Made by a program: the position numbers and the translations under genes. A stretch of 64,000 nucleotides of DNA from assembly GCF_024347635.1 (NCBI RefSeq), contig NZ_AP025510.1, positions 2,170,001 to 2,234,000 on the forward strand. Reading direction: 5' to 3'. Source of the stretch: Vibrio tasmaniensis (GTDB lineage: Bacteria; Pseudomonadota; Gammaproteobacteria; Enterobacterales; Vibrionaceae). Below, piece after piece: positions 42,959 through 52,217 of this stretch. The notes below the pieces were generated by a model. It did no database searches. It was given only the letters and a program-made list of their open reading frames with translations, and had not been told where the DNA came from. The first letter of the stretch is position 1; each line of letters begins with the position of its first letter.

Positions 42959-43792
42959 TTAGAGCATCTTGATGTATTGCCCCGGCGTGTAGCCATTGGC
43001 CTTTTTGAAGTGCCGATGAAAATGGCTTTGATCATGGAAGCCACACTCTTGAGCGGTATCTGAAATAGTGTGCCCTTGTTTTAGTAACTTACGCGAAAGC
43101 CTGAGTCGAGACTGGATTTGATACGCATGCGGAGGAAGGCCAAACTCTTTCTGAAAAGAACGCACTAAATGAAACGGGCTCAAAGCCGCCAGTTTAGACA
43201 GCTCATCTAAAGACACATCGGCTTGTGGAAAATCATCTAAGAACTCTTTCACCAAGACAAGCTGTCGCTGAGCCTTCCCGTCGAGTTGAGGATTAAGCGG
43301 AGATTTACCATGTCGGCTAATCAGTTTAACCAACATCCCATACATCAAGGTTTCTCTTAACAAGCGATTTTCAGATTCATCAATCGTGTTGAAAACTAAT
43401 CTGAGTTGATTGGCGAGTTCAGGATCTTCAACCACAGCTCTTGGGAAGTAAGGCGCGCCGTAATTCGGTAGGTTTAGTTCTTGCGTGATCTTGGCAAGTT
43501 GATCTGGAAGTGGATACATGGCTCGATACGCCCAACCACCTTCAGTGGCAGAGTGTCCGCTATGAACTTCGTCAGCGTTGACCAAAATGATTGCATCTTG
43601 AGGGGCGACATGATGCCCTCCCGTTCGATAGAAGCGCTGAGCACCCTGCTCAATCACACCGAGTGTGTAACCCTCATGGCTGTGACGTGAGAAATTCTGC
43701 TTTTCGTATTCTGCATTGAGGATTTCAAGACCACCGAGCTCTTCTGTGATCTTATATTCGGCTTTCTCTTTAGAACGCTTTTTGTTATCCAT
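42959..43792 (-). CDS. AraC-family regulator with cupin domain
   Basis: A 277-residue regulator. Residues ~15-110 form the AraC-binding cupin (FSRHSHEGYTLGVIEQGAQRFY, NADEVHSG) and ~180-277 the two helix-turn-helices (LDELSKLAALSPFHLVRSFQKEFGLPPHAYQ ... CGFHDQSHFHRHFKKANGYTPGQY). ATG 43792 follows GGATGG. This branch commonly sits beside AzlCD or LysE exporters, and azlC follows on the same strand, so control of the exporter is likely. Confidence 0.88.
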   Translation of the reverse strand: MDNKKRSKEKAEYKITEELGGLEILNAEYEKQNFSRHSHEGYTLGVIEQGAQRFYRTGGHHVAPQDAIILVNADEVHSGHSATEGGWAYRAMYPLPDQLAKITQELNLPNYGAPYFPRAVVEDPELANQLRLVFNTIDESENRLLRETLMYGMLVKLISRHGKSPLNPQLDGKAQRQLVLVKEFLDDFPQADVSLDELSKLAALSPFHLVRSFQKEFGLPPHAYQIQSRLRLSRKLLKQGHTISDTAQECGFHDQSHFHRHFKKANGYTPGQYIKML

Positions 43793-43967
43793 AACCATCC
43801 ACAAGCCTGTTAATTATCGAGCGACTTATCAGTCTACTCTATAGGCTCTTTCAGCTTTTGTACAAAATTGCGCATTTAGCCGTTAATACGTTTTTTGGTC
43901 GTGGAATCAAACCGCTCGGTAGCACTTTCTAATTGCGAGCAAGATCTTGCTCTGTAAGTTATACCAC

Positions 43968-44891
43968 TCAAACCTTCGCCAGTTTAATACGGCGCCACAA
44001 TCTTCCATCGATGGCCGACAAGCCAATAGCGATCAACAACATGCCAATAAAATGAATGACCTCTAACGACTCATTGAGGAATAGAGAACCAAGCAAGATG
44101 GCGGAAACAGGCACTAACAAAGTAACGAGTAACACATTGGTCGCCCCTGCCAGTTCTAGAATTTTAAAGTACAGAATGTAAGCGACCGCTGTCGATAAAA
44201 CGGCAAGCCCAACGATAGCTGCCCATGTATCTCCATTCATGGCTACAACATCAAGTGGACCATCCACCATTAACGCAACAGGGGTTAAAACCATCGTTGA
44301 TGCTGTTACTTGCCCTGCCGCAGTAATAATTGGATTAATACCCATCGCTTTGAATCGACGACCATACACACCTGCAAAAGCGTATGACAAAGCAGCCGTG
44401 ATGATCGCTAACTGAGCAATTAAACTGCCACCTCCGCTCAGTGCAGGCAGCCCTATCATCACAACCACACCAACAAAACCAATGCCGACACCCACGAGTT
44501 TTAGCGGTGTTACACGCTCATCAGGTAATAGTATTCCTGCCACCACAACCGCGAAGATCGGTGTCGCTGCGTTAAGGATCGATGCTAGTCCAGACGCGAT
44601 TTGAGTTTGCCCCCATACGATAAGCGCGAACGGGACGACATTATTGAGTAAACCCATTCCTAAAAAAGCCCCCCAAACACGCAACTCTCTAGGCGGGCGA
44701 AGCCCTATCATCAAAGCAATAACCCACAAAGTGATGGCGGCAATTCCAACTCTGAGCGCGACTATGGTTAACGGAGGAAGATCAGTCACCACAACACCAA
44801 CGAAGAAGAATGATCCCCCCCATAACATGGAAAGCAGAATCAGCATTGCCCACACTCGGGCATTCATTGATATATTGATAGTCGATGTCAT
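43968..44891 (-). CDS. EamA/DMT-family transporter
   Basis: A 307-residue inner-membrane protein with ten helices in two EamA repeats (LLSMLWGGSFFFVGVVVTDLPPLTIVALRV; TAVAYILYFKILELAGATNVLL). Substrates of this family are metabolites such as amino acids; unknown here. A G7 run is present at the WGGSFF codons (44815-44821). Confidence 0.86.
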   Translation of the reverse strand: MTSTINISMNARVWAMLILLSMLWGGSFFFVGVVVTDLPPLTIVALRVGIAAITLWVIALMIGLRPPRELRVWGAFLGMGLLNNVVPFALIVWGQTQIASGLASILNAATPIFAVVVAGILLPDERVTPLKLVGVGIGFVGVVVMIGLPALSGGGSLIAQLAIITAALSYAFAGVYGRRFKAMGINPIITAAGQVTASTMVLTPVALMVDGPLDVVAMNGDTWAAIVGLAVLSTAVAYILYFKILELAGATNVLLVTLLVPVSAILLGSLFLNESLEVIHFIGMLLIAIGLSAIDGRLWRRIKLAKV

Positions 44892-45107
44892 GGCTTAGTT
44901 CACTCTCTAATAATTGGTATATGATCAATCTTAACAACCTACGGAAATGCAAAACATCCGATTTTTGCGTTATATCTATTTTGTTCAATCCAAGATCTAT
45001 TTAACCTCAAGTGCTTATAATAAAATTAGTCAGCAAGAAACGGATGGAACCATCACCGAACATGCGGTTAGATAGTGATAGACCAGTAATTAAGTAGAGA
45101 TTAAGCC

Positions 45108-46172
45108 ATGCCAATGCCACCAGAACTCGAAATGAGAAAAGCGATAGCCGTCAGAGACAAGTCTTTCGACGGGCAATTTTTCTATGGTGTTATCACTACG
45201 GGTGTTTATTGCTTGCCATCGTGTTCTGCGAGGCCTGCAAAACCTGAGAACTTGAGGTTCTTTGAAAGCATTGAAATGGCGATGTTGGCAGGCTTCAGGC
45301 CATGCAAACGCTGCCACCCTTTTCCGGGAAACTCTCGAGTAGAAAAATTGGTAGAAGTTGCACGCCACATTGAAGCACACGCTGATGAGAAACTCACACT
45401 TTCTAGCTTAGGTGAAATTGCGGAATTATCTCCCTCACGATTACAAAGGCTGTTCAAAGAAGCATTCGGAGTGTCACCTAAAGCGTATCAAGATGCCGTT
45501 CGAATGCGTCACTTTAAGAGCTCTCTAAAACAAGGGGACGGCGTAACCGACGCCATCTACGCCTCTGGTTTTGGCTCAATCAGTCGTGTTTATGGAGAAG
45601 CAACTCGCAACATAGGTATGGCACCAAAAGCCTATCGAGCAGGAGGCGCTGGCGAAACGATCAATTATGCATGCCGCCAAACTTCACTCGGTTTCATGAT
45701 GATGGCCGCGACCGATAAAGGCGTCTGTTTCGTGCAATTTGGTGACAATGAACAAACACTATTAGAGCAATTGCGTAGCGAGTTCCCAAAAGCCGAACTG
45801 ACAATTTCTGCGTCACTAGATACGCCCGAGTTGGATTTCTGGATAGAAGCTCTCGATCAGCACATCAGTCAAGGCACCCCAAGACCTGATTTGCCACTCG
45901 ATATTCGAGGAACTGCATTTCAGATTAAGGTATGGCAATTTTTATTGAGCATCAAAGAAGGCGATATTGTTAGCTACAGTGAAGTAGCTTGTGAGATCGA
46001 CAAACCAAAAGCCGTTCGAGCGGTAGCATCAGCTTGTGGTAAAAACCGAATTGGCGTGCTGATACCTTGCCATCGCGTTCTGAGAAGTAATGGGGAGCTA
46101 GGTGGATACCGTTGGGGATTGGAACGTAAACGCGCGTTATTAGATAAAGAGCGATTAGTACAAGACAAGTAA
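45108..46172 (+). CDS. ada: Bifunctional regulator/O6-methylguanine methyltransferase Ada
   Basis: A 354-residue adaptive-response protein. N-domain with four Zn-binding Cys (35, 39, 66, 69), of which Cys35 in GVYCLPSC takes methyl groups from DNA phosphotriesters. AraC-type helix-turn-helices ~85-185 (LSPSRLQRLFKEAFGVSPKAYQ). C-terminal methyltransferase with the active Cys321 in the IPCHRVLRSNG motif. Methylated Ada activates its own and other repair genes. Full-length and intact. An IS element lies just downstream. Confidence 0.94.
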   Translation: MPMPPELEMRKAIAVRDKSFDGQFFYGVITTGVYCLPSCSARPAKPENLRFFESIEMAMLAGFRPCKRCHPFPGNSRVEKLVEVARHIEAHADEKLTLSSLGEIAELSPSRLQRLFKEAFGVSPKAYQDAVRMRHFKSSLKQGDGVTDAIYASGFGSISRVYGEATRNIGMAPKAYRAGGAGETINYACRQTSLGFMMMAATDKGVCFVQFGDNEQTLLEQLRSEFPKAELTISASLDTPELDFWIEALDQHISQGTPRPDLPLDIRGTAFQIKVWQFLLSIKEGDIVSYSEVACEIDKPKAVRAVASACGKNRIGVLIPCHRVLRSNGELGGYRWGLERKRALLDKERLVQDK

Positions 46173-46268
46173 GCGCTAGAGTAGCTAATCAATAGACTTA
46201 AAGACGTTATTTAAAACTACAATTAAAAAGCTTGTGTCTCGTCCTAAAATACGTTGACAGTTTTTCTA

Positions 46269-47117
46269 CTAAGCCAACAGCGTCAGCTGTTGGCTTTTTT
46301 CATGCACCTCATTTGGAGTTTTCATCCTGAGACTAAGGTGCGGCCTCATGTTGTTATAGGTACTTATAGACTCTTTTACTAGTTGTTTAAGCTCTCCGAG
46401 GTTTTTACACTTATCAAGTAAGAACTCTTGTTTCAGGATTCCATTTATCCTCTCTGCCAAGGCATTTTGGTAGCAGTCATAACCATCTGTCATCGAAGGC
46501 ATTATGCCGCTACTTTTCAACTTATCTTGATAAACACCTGAGCAATACTGCAGACCACGATCTGAATGATGGATACAAGGGCGATGATATCGACGCCCTT
46601 TGATAGCCATATCCAGCGCTTTCACGACATCCGTCGCTTTCATTTCATTGCTCAGCTCATAGCCCATTATTTTTCGACTAAACGCATCCGTAACCAATGA
46701 TAGGTAGTGAACCCCTTCATCAGATTGAACATAGGTTATGTCGCTCACCAACACACTCTCCGGACTACATGGTTGGTAGTCCTTTAATAAATTCGGGTGT
46801 TTCTTCATCCAATGTCTACTATTGGTCGTTTTTGTAAAACTACGTTTAGGTCTTATCAATAATCGTTCATCGCGTAAGTAGTTGAAAAGCGCATCTCGAC
46901 CTAACTTGATACCTTGTTCTTGTAGTTTGGGTTTAAGCAAAAAATAGAGCTTTCTAGTACCAACCCGAGGCATATAGCGCCTAATATCCAACACCATTTT
47001 TTTAATCGGTTTAAGCTCTAACTGACGATGATGAATTCGCTTCTCTCGTTGATAAACACTCTGCCTCGTTATACCGCATAGCTTACATATTCGAACTAAA
47101 CTTATTCCTTCCTGTTT
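46269..47117 (-). CDS. IS3-family transposase OrfB (DDE integrase part)
   Basis: The catalytic part of the transposase. The DDE residues lie in VLVSDITYVQ, HHSDRGLQY and LAERINGILKQEF, and the HTH_21 region before them begins ISLVRICKLCGITRQSVYQ. From an ATG at 46997 it is 242 residues, but the frame is open further upstream to about 47117, overlapping the end of orfA in the -1 frame. The run of five A at 47115-47119 is a candidate slip site for an OrfAB fusion. Frame appears intact to the stop. Confidence 0.88.
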   Translation of the reverse strand, partial: KQEGISLVRICKLCGITRQSVYQREKRIHHRQLELKPIKKMVLDIRRYMPRVGTRKLYFLLKPKLQEQGIKLGRDALFNYLRDERLLIRPKRSFTKTTNSRHWMKKHPNLLKDYQPCSPESVLVSDITYVQSDEGVHYLSLVTDAFSRKIMGYELSNEMKATDVVKALDMAIKGRRYHRPCIHHSDRGLQYCSGVYQDKLKSSGIMPSMTDGYDCYQNALAERINGILKQEFLLDKCKNLGELKQLVKESISTYNNMRPHLSLRMKTPNEVHEKSQQLTLLA

Positions 47118-47506
47118 TTGAAGGCTTCTTGCTCCTTGGCTAGATACTTTTTTCTGAGACTGGTTCCGTGCTCAGCATCAAGAATATCAACCACTCTATT
47201 TAAAAAGAGATTCTTGATTTTTTCGTCTTCTAACTCTTTCTCAAGACGTTTTATTTTCTGTGCAGGTGATTCTTTAGGCTTAGGTGATTGGTGCATGGCA
47301 TTCATCCTTGGATTTTGCGCCCAATCCATCTTACCGTGCTTTCGAAGCCAGGTTAAAACGGTTGAGCGGCCTTGGATACCATAAATGGTTTGGGCTTGTT
47401 TATATGTCATATCGCCTCTTTCTACAGCAGCGACAATCTGTAATTTAAAGCCTAGTGTGTAATCACGCTGAGTGCGCTTAACATAGGTACTATTTGAAGT
47501 AGTCAT
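47102..47506 (-). CDS. IS3-family transposase OrfA
   Basis: A 134-residue DNA-binding protein of the IS3 OrfA type: an N-terminal helix-turn-helix (YTLGFKLQIVAAVERGDMTYKQAQTIYGIQGRSTVLTWLRK) and a leucine-zipper-like coiled coil (KIKRLEKELEDEKIKNLFL). It binds the element ends and may regulate transposition. Stop at 47102 lies inside the orfB overlap. Confidence 0.9.
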   Translation of the reverse strand: MTTSNSTYVKRTQRDYTLGFKLQIVAAVERGDMTYKQAQTIYGIQGRSTVLTWLRKHGKMDWAQNPRMNAMHQSPKPKESPAQKIKRLEKELEDEKIKNLFLNRVVDILDAEHGTSLRKKYLAKEQEAFKNRKE

Positions 47507-47556
47507 AATTCGTCCTCAATGTGTAAACACATTTCAGGACGGGACATTGAGATAGC

Positions 47557-47586
47557 AAAAAGCCGCTCATTGAGAGCGGCTTTTTT
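47557..47586 (-). terminator. Terminator of ffs
   Basis: AAAAAGCCGCTC pairs perfectly with GAGCGGCTTTTTT around a short loop; on the minus strand it is just beyond the 4.5S RNA end. The IS element begins 10 bases further on. Confidence 0.88.
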
Positions 47587-47590
47587 AATG

Positions 47591-47699
47591 GGTGGAAGCC
47601 CCAGCCACATCCCGGCACACACGTCGCCTGCTGCGGCTGCTCCCTTCCAGGCCTGACCGAGTTCACAAGTTAGTGTTGCGGGAGGACCAGAGCCTCCAT
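47591..47699 (-). ncRNA. ffs: Signal recognition particle 4.5S RNA
   Basis: On the minus strand the sequence starts GGAGGCTCTGG and ends with CTGGGGCTTCCACC. It contains the conserved domain IV core GGTCAGGCCTGGAAGGGAGC... then AGCAG...GGCGACGTGTGTGCCGGGATG, matching the E. coli 4.5S RNA pattern. The two ends pair to form the long hairpin. It binds Ffh for co-translational targeting. Exact ends estimated to within a few bases. Confidence 0.93.
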
Positions 47700-47888
47700 A
47701 GATTCTTTTTCTAAGAGGCTTGCCTCAAAGAGTGATTGGATTATTAAGCATCGCAGCAACCATTGCAAGCCCTTCCACCCTATTTTTGAACAATTGCGTT
47801 CTAAGTGCTTATCCTTTATTCAACCCATTCGCAAATCGCAGGTAAATTCGCCATTTACCTGCAGTTGGAAGGTTTGATTACAGAAGAG

Positions 47889-48632
47889 CTAAATATCGAT
47901 GTCTTCATTATCTTCGGTGCGAAGGATGTAGTCTGTCATCCAAGCGGTGCCCAACAAACATAACCACACCACAAAAACGGGACTAGGCACTTCGATACTT
48001 GGGGTTATCACCAAAGCGGCAAAACCAACTGTCGGCAATGTCCAGCACAGTAACTTATTCCAACGGAAGGTCTTCAAGCGAGTGAGGGTTTCCATCGATG
48101 CCATGATGCCTGTAACACACAAAGCAACCAAAGCGGCATAAGGTAAATCGGCCATCCATAATGGAAGTATTAAGCCTAATGACCACCAGCTGTGTCGACT
48201 GGCTGGTTTAAGATGATTAGCCGCCCACCAAATGACGATGATCGACAAGGTTTGCAGCGTGGTAACCCACGGAACGCCATCAAGCTTTCCTGCGGATTGC
48301 GTCACCATGATCCCGACTTGTAGCGTTGCGACGATCAAGCCAGAAATAATCACGACCGACAAACTGCTGCGTTTTGAAAAGACCACCATCAATAGGGGGA
48401 ATAGTACCCACACACTGACAGAGAGCGTGATGGGTTGCAAAGGAAGGGTAAGACCGTAAGTGGTCATGGCAGCAAGCAAAGCTAAACCTGCGATCCCCCC
48501 CTGCGGTAGAATCCATAAAGCAGGAATGACCATTGCAAGTACTGGGATATCTCCCTCACTTAAACTGATTGCTCTCGCGCAGACAACCGCTAATAATGTG
48601 GTTATCAAGAACTGAAACGTTGAAAATACCAT
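47889..48632 (-). CDS. Predicted multi-pass membrane protein, unknown
   Basis: A 247-residue hydrophobic protein with about seven to eight helices and short loops. The sequence gives no family motif that I recognise. It ends with an acidic tail (RTEDNEDIDI). It lies between ffs and the repeat element next to atl. A low-complexity Trp/Leu content is typical of integral proteins. No function assigned. Confidence 0.7.
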   Translation of the reverse strand: MVFSTFQFLITTLLAVVCARAISLSEGDIPVLAMVIPALWILPQGGIAGLALLAAMTTYGLTLPLQPITLSVSVWVLFPLLMVVFSKRSSLSVVIISGLIVATLQVGIMVTQSAGKLDGVPWVTTLQTLSIIVIWWAANHLKPASRHSWWSLGLILPLWMADLPYAALVALCVTGIMASMETLTRLKTFRWNKLLCWTLPTVGFAALVITPSIEVPSPVFVVWLCLLGTAWMTDYILRTEDNEDIDI

Positions 48633-48662
48633 AGCCCTCTCCTTCTACCGATCCGTGGTACC

Positions 48663-48823
48663 ATACCAATCGTAGTAATTAACTGGTCACCCTAGCTTGT
48701 TAAAAAACTCGATAACCTCGTTAGATTTTTTGATTGTAGAACAACTATTTATCGAAAAATCTGTCTTGTTCTCAAGCTTTTTCCCTGCGCTATTTTTGAA
48801 CACTTACTTACTGTGATTGGTAT
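48663..48823. repeat. Dispersed MITE-like element, copy 2
   Basis: A 161-bp copy of the element at 7204-7378, with the same ATACCAATCGTAGTAA start and TTACTGTGATTGGTAT end in the same orientation. It lies 22 bases ahead of the atl start, so it may carry or alter the atl promoter. Confidence 0.75.
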
Positions 48824-48845
48824 TTATGAACTAGGAACATTTAGT

Positions 48846-49148
48846 ATGGACCAATTTTTGCCCCAAATCTTTGCTGTGATTCACCAAATTCCATATGGGA
48901 AAGTAACAACTTATGGAGACATCGCACGTTTTTCAGGATTTCCGGGTTATGCGCGCCATGTGGGTAAAGCGCTGGGTAACCTACCAGAAGGTAGCAAACT
49001 GCCTTGGTTTCGGGTGATCAACAGTAAGGGCGAAATATCTTTGAAAGGTGATTCGTTTGATCGCCAGAAAAAGCATTTGCAAGAAGAAGGGATTGAAGTG
49101 AGTGACGCGGGAAAAGTTAAACTCAGAATATACAAATGGCAGCCCTAG
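48846..49148 (+). CDS. atl: Alkyltransferase-like protein (ATL/YbaZ)
   Basis: A 100-residue protein related to O6-alkylguanine methyltransferase but with Trp54 in LPWFRVIN where the enzyme has the active Cys. ATL proteins bind bulky O6-alkylguanine and pass it to nucleotide excision repair. Conserved segments IPYGKVTTYGDIARFSG and GYARHVGKAL are present. ATG 48846 is preferred over 48813, which falls inside the repeat element. Adjacent order atl-ybaY-tesB agrees with E. coli. A weak 7-bp hairpin overlaps the stop (49137-49156). Confidence 0.92.
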   Translation: MDQFLPQIFAVIHQIPYGKVTTYGDIARFSGFPGYARHVGKALGNLPEGSKLPWFRVINSKGEISLKGDSFDRQKKHLQEEGIEVSDAGKVKLRIYKWQP

Positions 49149-49235
49149 AGCTGCCACTAATCGTCTAATTAGCGAGTCAACGAATCAACTAGCTAAGTCA
49201 AACTAATCAAGATGCCTTAATGATTGCATCTATCT

Positions 49236-49676
49236 TTAATTAACACCCACCAAGCGCAGGTCTGCTTGTTGCGTGTTTTCTACGTCAGTAATCACCGACT
49301 TAATTGTGTCAGTTGTGAAACGCAGTTTGCCGTCCACATGAATCGTTGCGCGCATGTTGTAACGGTGGTTAGCTTTAATCTTGTTGTTGTCGTAGCTCAG
49401 CTCGAATGCGAACGGTACTTGCTTACCGTCAGTAGTGAATTCTTGAGTCGCGATAACGGTCGATGGTGCGTCAGCCAGTGAAATATCTTCTAGCGTAACA
49501 GTCACTACGGCATTCTCTGGCAATGCAATTCTTTCGCGGTAGCTTACTGTTCCTGAAATCACTTGAGTGTTCTCTGCAACCACTTCCTGAGAAGCACTGG
49601 TTTCTGATGTTGCTTGGCAACCTACAAGTAGGCCAAACGATACTAAAGACGTAATAAGAATTAGAGCCTTTTTCAT
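49236..49676 (-). CDS. ybaY: YbaY-family lipoprotein
   Basis: A 146-residue lipoprotein. The ATG at 49676 lies behind GAGAGAAATTG; lipobox LVGC with Cys ~20. Core: VSGTVSYRERIALPENAVVTVTLEDISLADAP and the YNMRATIHVDGKLRFTTD part, as in YbaY/PF09619 proteins (a beta-sandwich). Role in the envelope is unproved. Divergent from tesB, as in E. coli. Confidence 0.87.
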   Translation of the reverse strand: MKKALILITSLVSFGLLVGCQATSETSASQEVVAENTQVISGTVSYRERIALPENAVVTVTLEDISLADAPSTVIATQEFTTDGKQVPFAFELSYDNNKIKANHRYNMRATIHVDGKLRFTTDTIKSVITDVENTQQADLRLVGVN

Positions 49677-49844
49677 ATTCAATTTCTCTCAACATGTTTG
49701 CCGGACTCGGCAAATCTACTCACCAATTATAAGAGAGCTTTCATATTCTGTCTCGAAACCCTATGATTTATTGACAGATATCTGACTAAGCTGAATGATT
49801 AACACCATAATCTGACACCTATTTTACCAAGAGGCATGCTGGCG

Positions 49845-50705
49845 ATGAGTCAACCTTTAAATGAATTACTCAATTTACTTCAGCTAGAGAAACTAGAGGA
49901 AGGCCTGTTCCGCGGGCAAAGTGAGAACCTAGGTCTGCCACAGGTATACGGCGGTCAAGTATTAGGGCAAGCGCTTTCTGCTGCTCGTTACACTGTTCAA
50001 GACGACCGCAGTGTTCACTCGTTCCACAGTTATTTTCTATTTCCCGGCGATCCTGAAAAACCAATTATTTACGATGTTGAGAACCTAAGAGATGGACGCA
50101 GCTTTAGTACACGCCGCGTGAAAGCGATTCAAAATGGCCGCCCTATTTTCTATCTCACGGCTTCTTACCATGGTGATGCTCCAGGTTTTGAACATCAGAA
50201 TGAAATGCCAAACATTCCCGGGCCAGAAAACTTTGCATCTGAAACTGAGCTAGCGAGTCACATTGCTGAGTTCTTACCAGAGAAACTACGTAAGACTTTC
50301 TGTGGCGAAAAGCCGATTGAGATGCGCCCGGTAACAATAGTGAACCCGCTTAACCCTAAGAAAGCCGACCCAAAACAGTACCTTTGGGTGAGAGCAAATG
50401 GCGCGATGCCAGACAACCAATTGATTCACCAATACCTACTTGCTTACGCATCCGATTGGGGGTTCTTGGTGACGGCATTACACCCTCATGAGGTTTCTAT
50501 CATGACGCCAAACTTCCAAGTGGCGACGATTGACCACTCTATCTGGTTCCACCGCCCATTCAAGATGGATGAGTGGTTGCTTTATGCGATTGAAAGCCCG
50601 ACCGCTGCGAACACTCGTGGCCTAGTGCGCGGCGAGATCTTTAATCAGAAAGGTGAGTTAGTAGCGACAGCCGTTCAAGAAGGTGTGATGCGTTTTACTA
50701 AATAG
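49845..50705 (+). CDS. tesB: Acyl-CoA thioesterase II
   Basis: A 286-residue double hot-dog-fold thioesterase that hydrolyses acyl-CoA to free acid and CoA. The length equals E. coli TesB. Family marks: [46 protein letters not shown] with a catalytic Gln/Asp network, and NPL...[19 protein letters not shown] end. ATG 49845 chosen over 49836. A terminator follows. Confidence 0.94.
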   Translation: MSQPLNELLNLLQLEKLEEGLFRGQSENLGLPQVYGGQVLGQALSAARYTVQDDRSVHSFHSYFLFPGDPEKPIIYDVENLRDGRSFSTRRVKAIQNGRPIFYLTASYHGDAPGFEHQNEMPNIPGPENFASETELASHIAEFLPEKLRKTFCGEKPIEMRPVTIVNPLNPKKADPKQYLWVRANGAMPDNQLIHQYLLAYASDWGFLVTALHPHEVSIMTPNFQVATIDHSIWFHRPFKMDEWLLYAIESPTAANTRGLVRGEIFNQKGELVATAVQEGVMRFTK

Positions 50706-50778
50706 CGATCAAATAAATAGAGATCAAATAAATAGCAAAGAAACGCTTTTTATAAGCCCCAAATATTTACGAGAAAAC

Positions 50779-50817
50779 AAAAAGAGAGGCTAGGTTTAAT
50801 ACCTAGCCTCTCTTTTT
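50779..50817. terminator. Bidirectional terminator after tesB
   Basis: AAAAAGAGAGGCTAGGT pairs perfectly with ACCTAGCCTCTCTTTTT, a 17-bp stem with a five-base loop. Converging gene 50860-51525 uses the other side. Confidence 0.92.
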
Positions 50818-50859
50818 AATGATGCTAACGACAAGCTGTCACGTAACAGTCCGTAATCT

Positions 50860-51525
50860 CTATTCAGCCTCTAGCAAGGGTTCGAATTCACCTTGTACTC
50901 GAGTTTTAATTCCATCACCAGCGTCTCGCAGTAGATTAAATGGCGATATCACCACGCCTTTCACTGCGCCCTCTGCGGCGCCCTGAGCTAACTCTTTACT
51001 TTTATCTGCCAGCAAATTCGCTTGTGCCAAAATACCCGGAACTTCCGCTCGTAGCATTTCAGATTCGGCAACAACAGTGAGGATAGTTTGCTGGCGGTAA
51101 GATTTACTTTCAGCGAGCATTGGCGGCATGACATCCACACGGTATCGTTTTAATTCAGTCAATGTGGGCGGGATGACATCGGTTCTTACCTGCCCGACTT
51201 CCGTTCGGACATTTTTCACTTCATCCAAAATAGCGGGAATTTTGCCATCCACTGACGAAACGGTTTGATTCACTTTTTCGACGGTCTTTCTGACGTCTTC
51301 AACGGTATCTAGCACCTGAGGAGCAAGCTCATTAACATGTTCAGCAAACGCTAACAACTCTTCTACTTTAAGTCCTTTGGTGAGACCGGATAAATCTTCG
51401 ATCACCTGCGGATACGTATCAACGATTTCACCGACTTTATTGGTAAACGAATAGATGGTGTAGCCTAAGTAAAAAATAGCGACGGCCAGCACCAATTGGA
51501 TAGCAGTAGATACTTTTGCAAACAT
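50860..51525 (-). CDS. Membrane-anchored coiled-coil protein, unknown
   Basis: A 221-residue protein with one N-terminal helix (VSTAIQLVLAVAIFYLGYTIYSF) and a long heptad-rich body (VEELLAFAEHVNELAPQVLDTVEDVRKTVEKVNQTV). Repeated R-x-D/E-V-x-P-P-x-L-x-E motifs (VRTDVIPPTLTELKRYRVDVMPPMLAESKSYR) suggest repeat folding. C-terminal LAQGAAEGAVKGVVISPFNLLRDAG. Similar to uncharacterised Vibrio proteins, as far as I can tell; no function assigned. Confidence 0.7.
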   Translation of the reverse strand: MFAKVSTAIQLVLAVAIFYLGYTIYSFTNKVGEIVDTYPQVIEDLSGLTKGLKVEELLAFAEHVNELAPQVLDTVEDVRKTVEKVNQTVSSVDGKIPAILDEVKNVRTEVGQVRTDVIPPTLTELKRYRVDVMPPMLAESKSYRQQTILTVVAESEMLRAEVPGILAQANLLADKSKELAQGAAEGAVKGVVISPFNLLRDAGDGIKTRVQGEFEPLLEAE

Positions 51526-51614
51526 GAATAATCCTTTTCGTTATCGCAGAGGCGAGCTCTAAACTGAGAAGATAGTTAAACTGAAACGATAGTTAACGTT
51601 GAACCAGGTGTAGC

Positions 51615-52088
51615 TTAAAGGGGCAATGCCGTTGTGTACTTCAATGGCTCCATCGCAAACGTCGAGGTCACATTAGAGATACCATCAATGCTATTCACCA
51701 AGCGCTTGTAGAAGTCATCAAAGCACTTCATGTCTTTCACCTGAACCTTCATCATATAATCATATTCGCCCGCCATGCGATAGAACTCCATCACTTCTGG
51801 AAATTCCGATACGGTGTTTACAAAACGACCATACCACTCATGAGAATGGTCACTGGTTTTCACCAATACGAACGCGGTAAAAGCAAGTTCGAGCTTTTCA
51901 GGATTCAATAACGCCACTCTTTTTTCAATAATGCCGTTCTCTTCAAGACGCTTCAGTCTCTTCCAGCAGGGCGTGGTTGTTAGGTTTACTGCCTCTGAAA
52001 TATCGTTCAGTGACAACGTGCTGTCTTCTTGTAACAACCTTAATATTTTTTTATCTACGGCATCTATCACACTTTCACCAAGTTGCAT
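51615..52088 (-). CDS. decR: Lrp/AsnC-family regulator, DecR-like
   Basis: A 157-residue regulator. HTH at ~10-50 ([44 protein letters not shown]) and a RAM domain. It is divergent from the cysteine desulfhydrase-like gene 130 bases away. E. coli DecR (YbaO) controls cysteine detoxification and lies near tesB/ybaY, so both partner and location fit. Symbol is given with moderate confidence. Confidence 0.78.
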   Translation of the reverse strand: MQLGESVIDAVDKKILRLLQEDSTLSLNDISEAVNLTTTPCWKRLKRLEENGIIEKRVALLNPEKLELAFTAFVLVKTSDHSHEWYGRFVNTVSEFPEVMEFYRMAGEYDYMMKVQVKDMKCFDDFYKRLVNSIDGISNVTSTFAMEPLKYTTALPL

Positions 52089-52217
52089 TTAAAGAGAATA
52101 ATTTTCTACAATTTAAGCAAAACAAAGCAAATATGGCAAAGTTTTTCTCTCGGATTCTAGCTAAATTGGAACCATACCAATTACAAAGAATTCCTACTCT
52201 CGATCAGGAGAACGCTT

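Larger units (their letters stand above)
46235..47546 (-). mobile_element. Complete IS3-family insertion sequence
   Basis: A 1312-bp element. Left end TGTCTCGTCCTAAAAT and the reverse complement of the right end TGTCCCGTCCTGAAAT agree at 14 of 16 positions. The 3-bp sequence TTG flanks both sides (46232-46234 and 47547-47549), the duplication size typical of IS3. It carries orfA and orfB with an overlapping -1 frame. Both ends and the duplication are intact, so it is probably a recent insertion. Confidence 0.92.

Noticed and set aside
44815..44821. G7 homopolymer in the DMT transporter considered for phase variation
   Set aside because: It encodes the conserved WGGS motif of the family, so the run is explained by codons; seven bases is short for phase switching.
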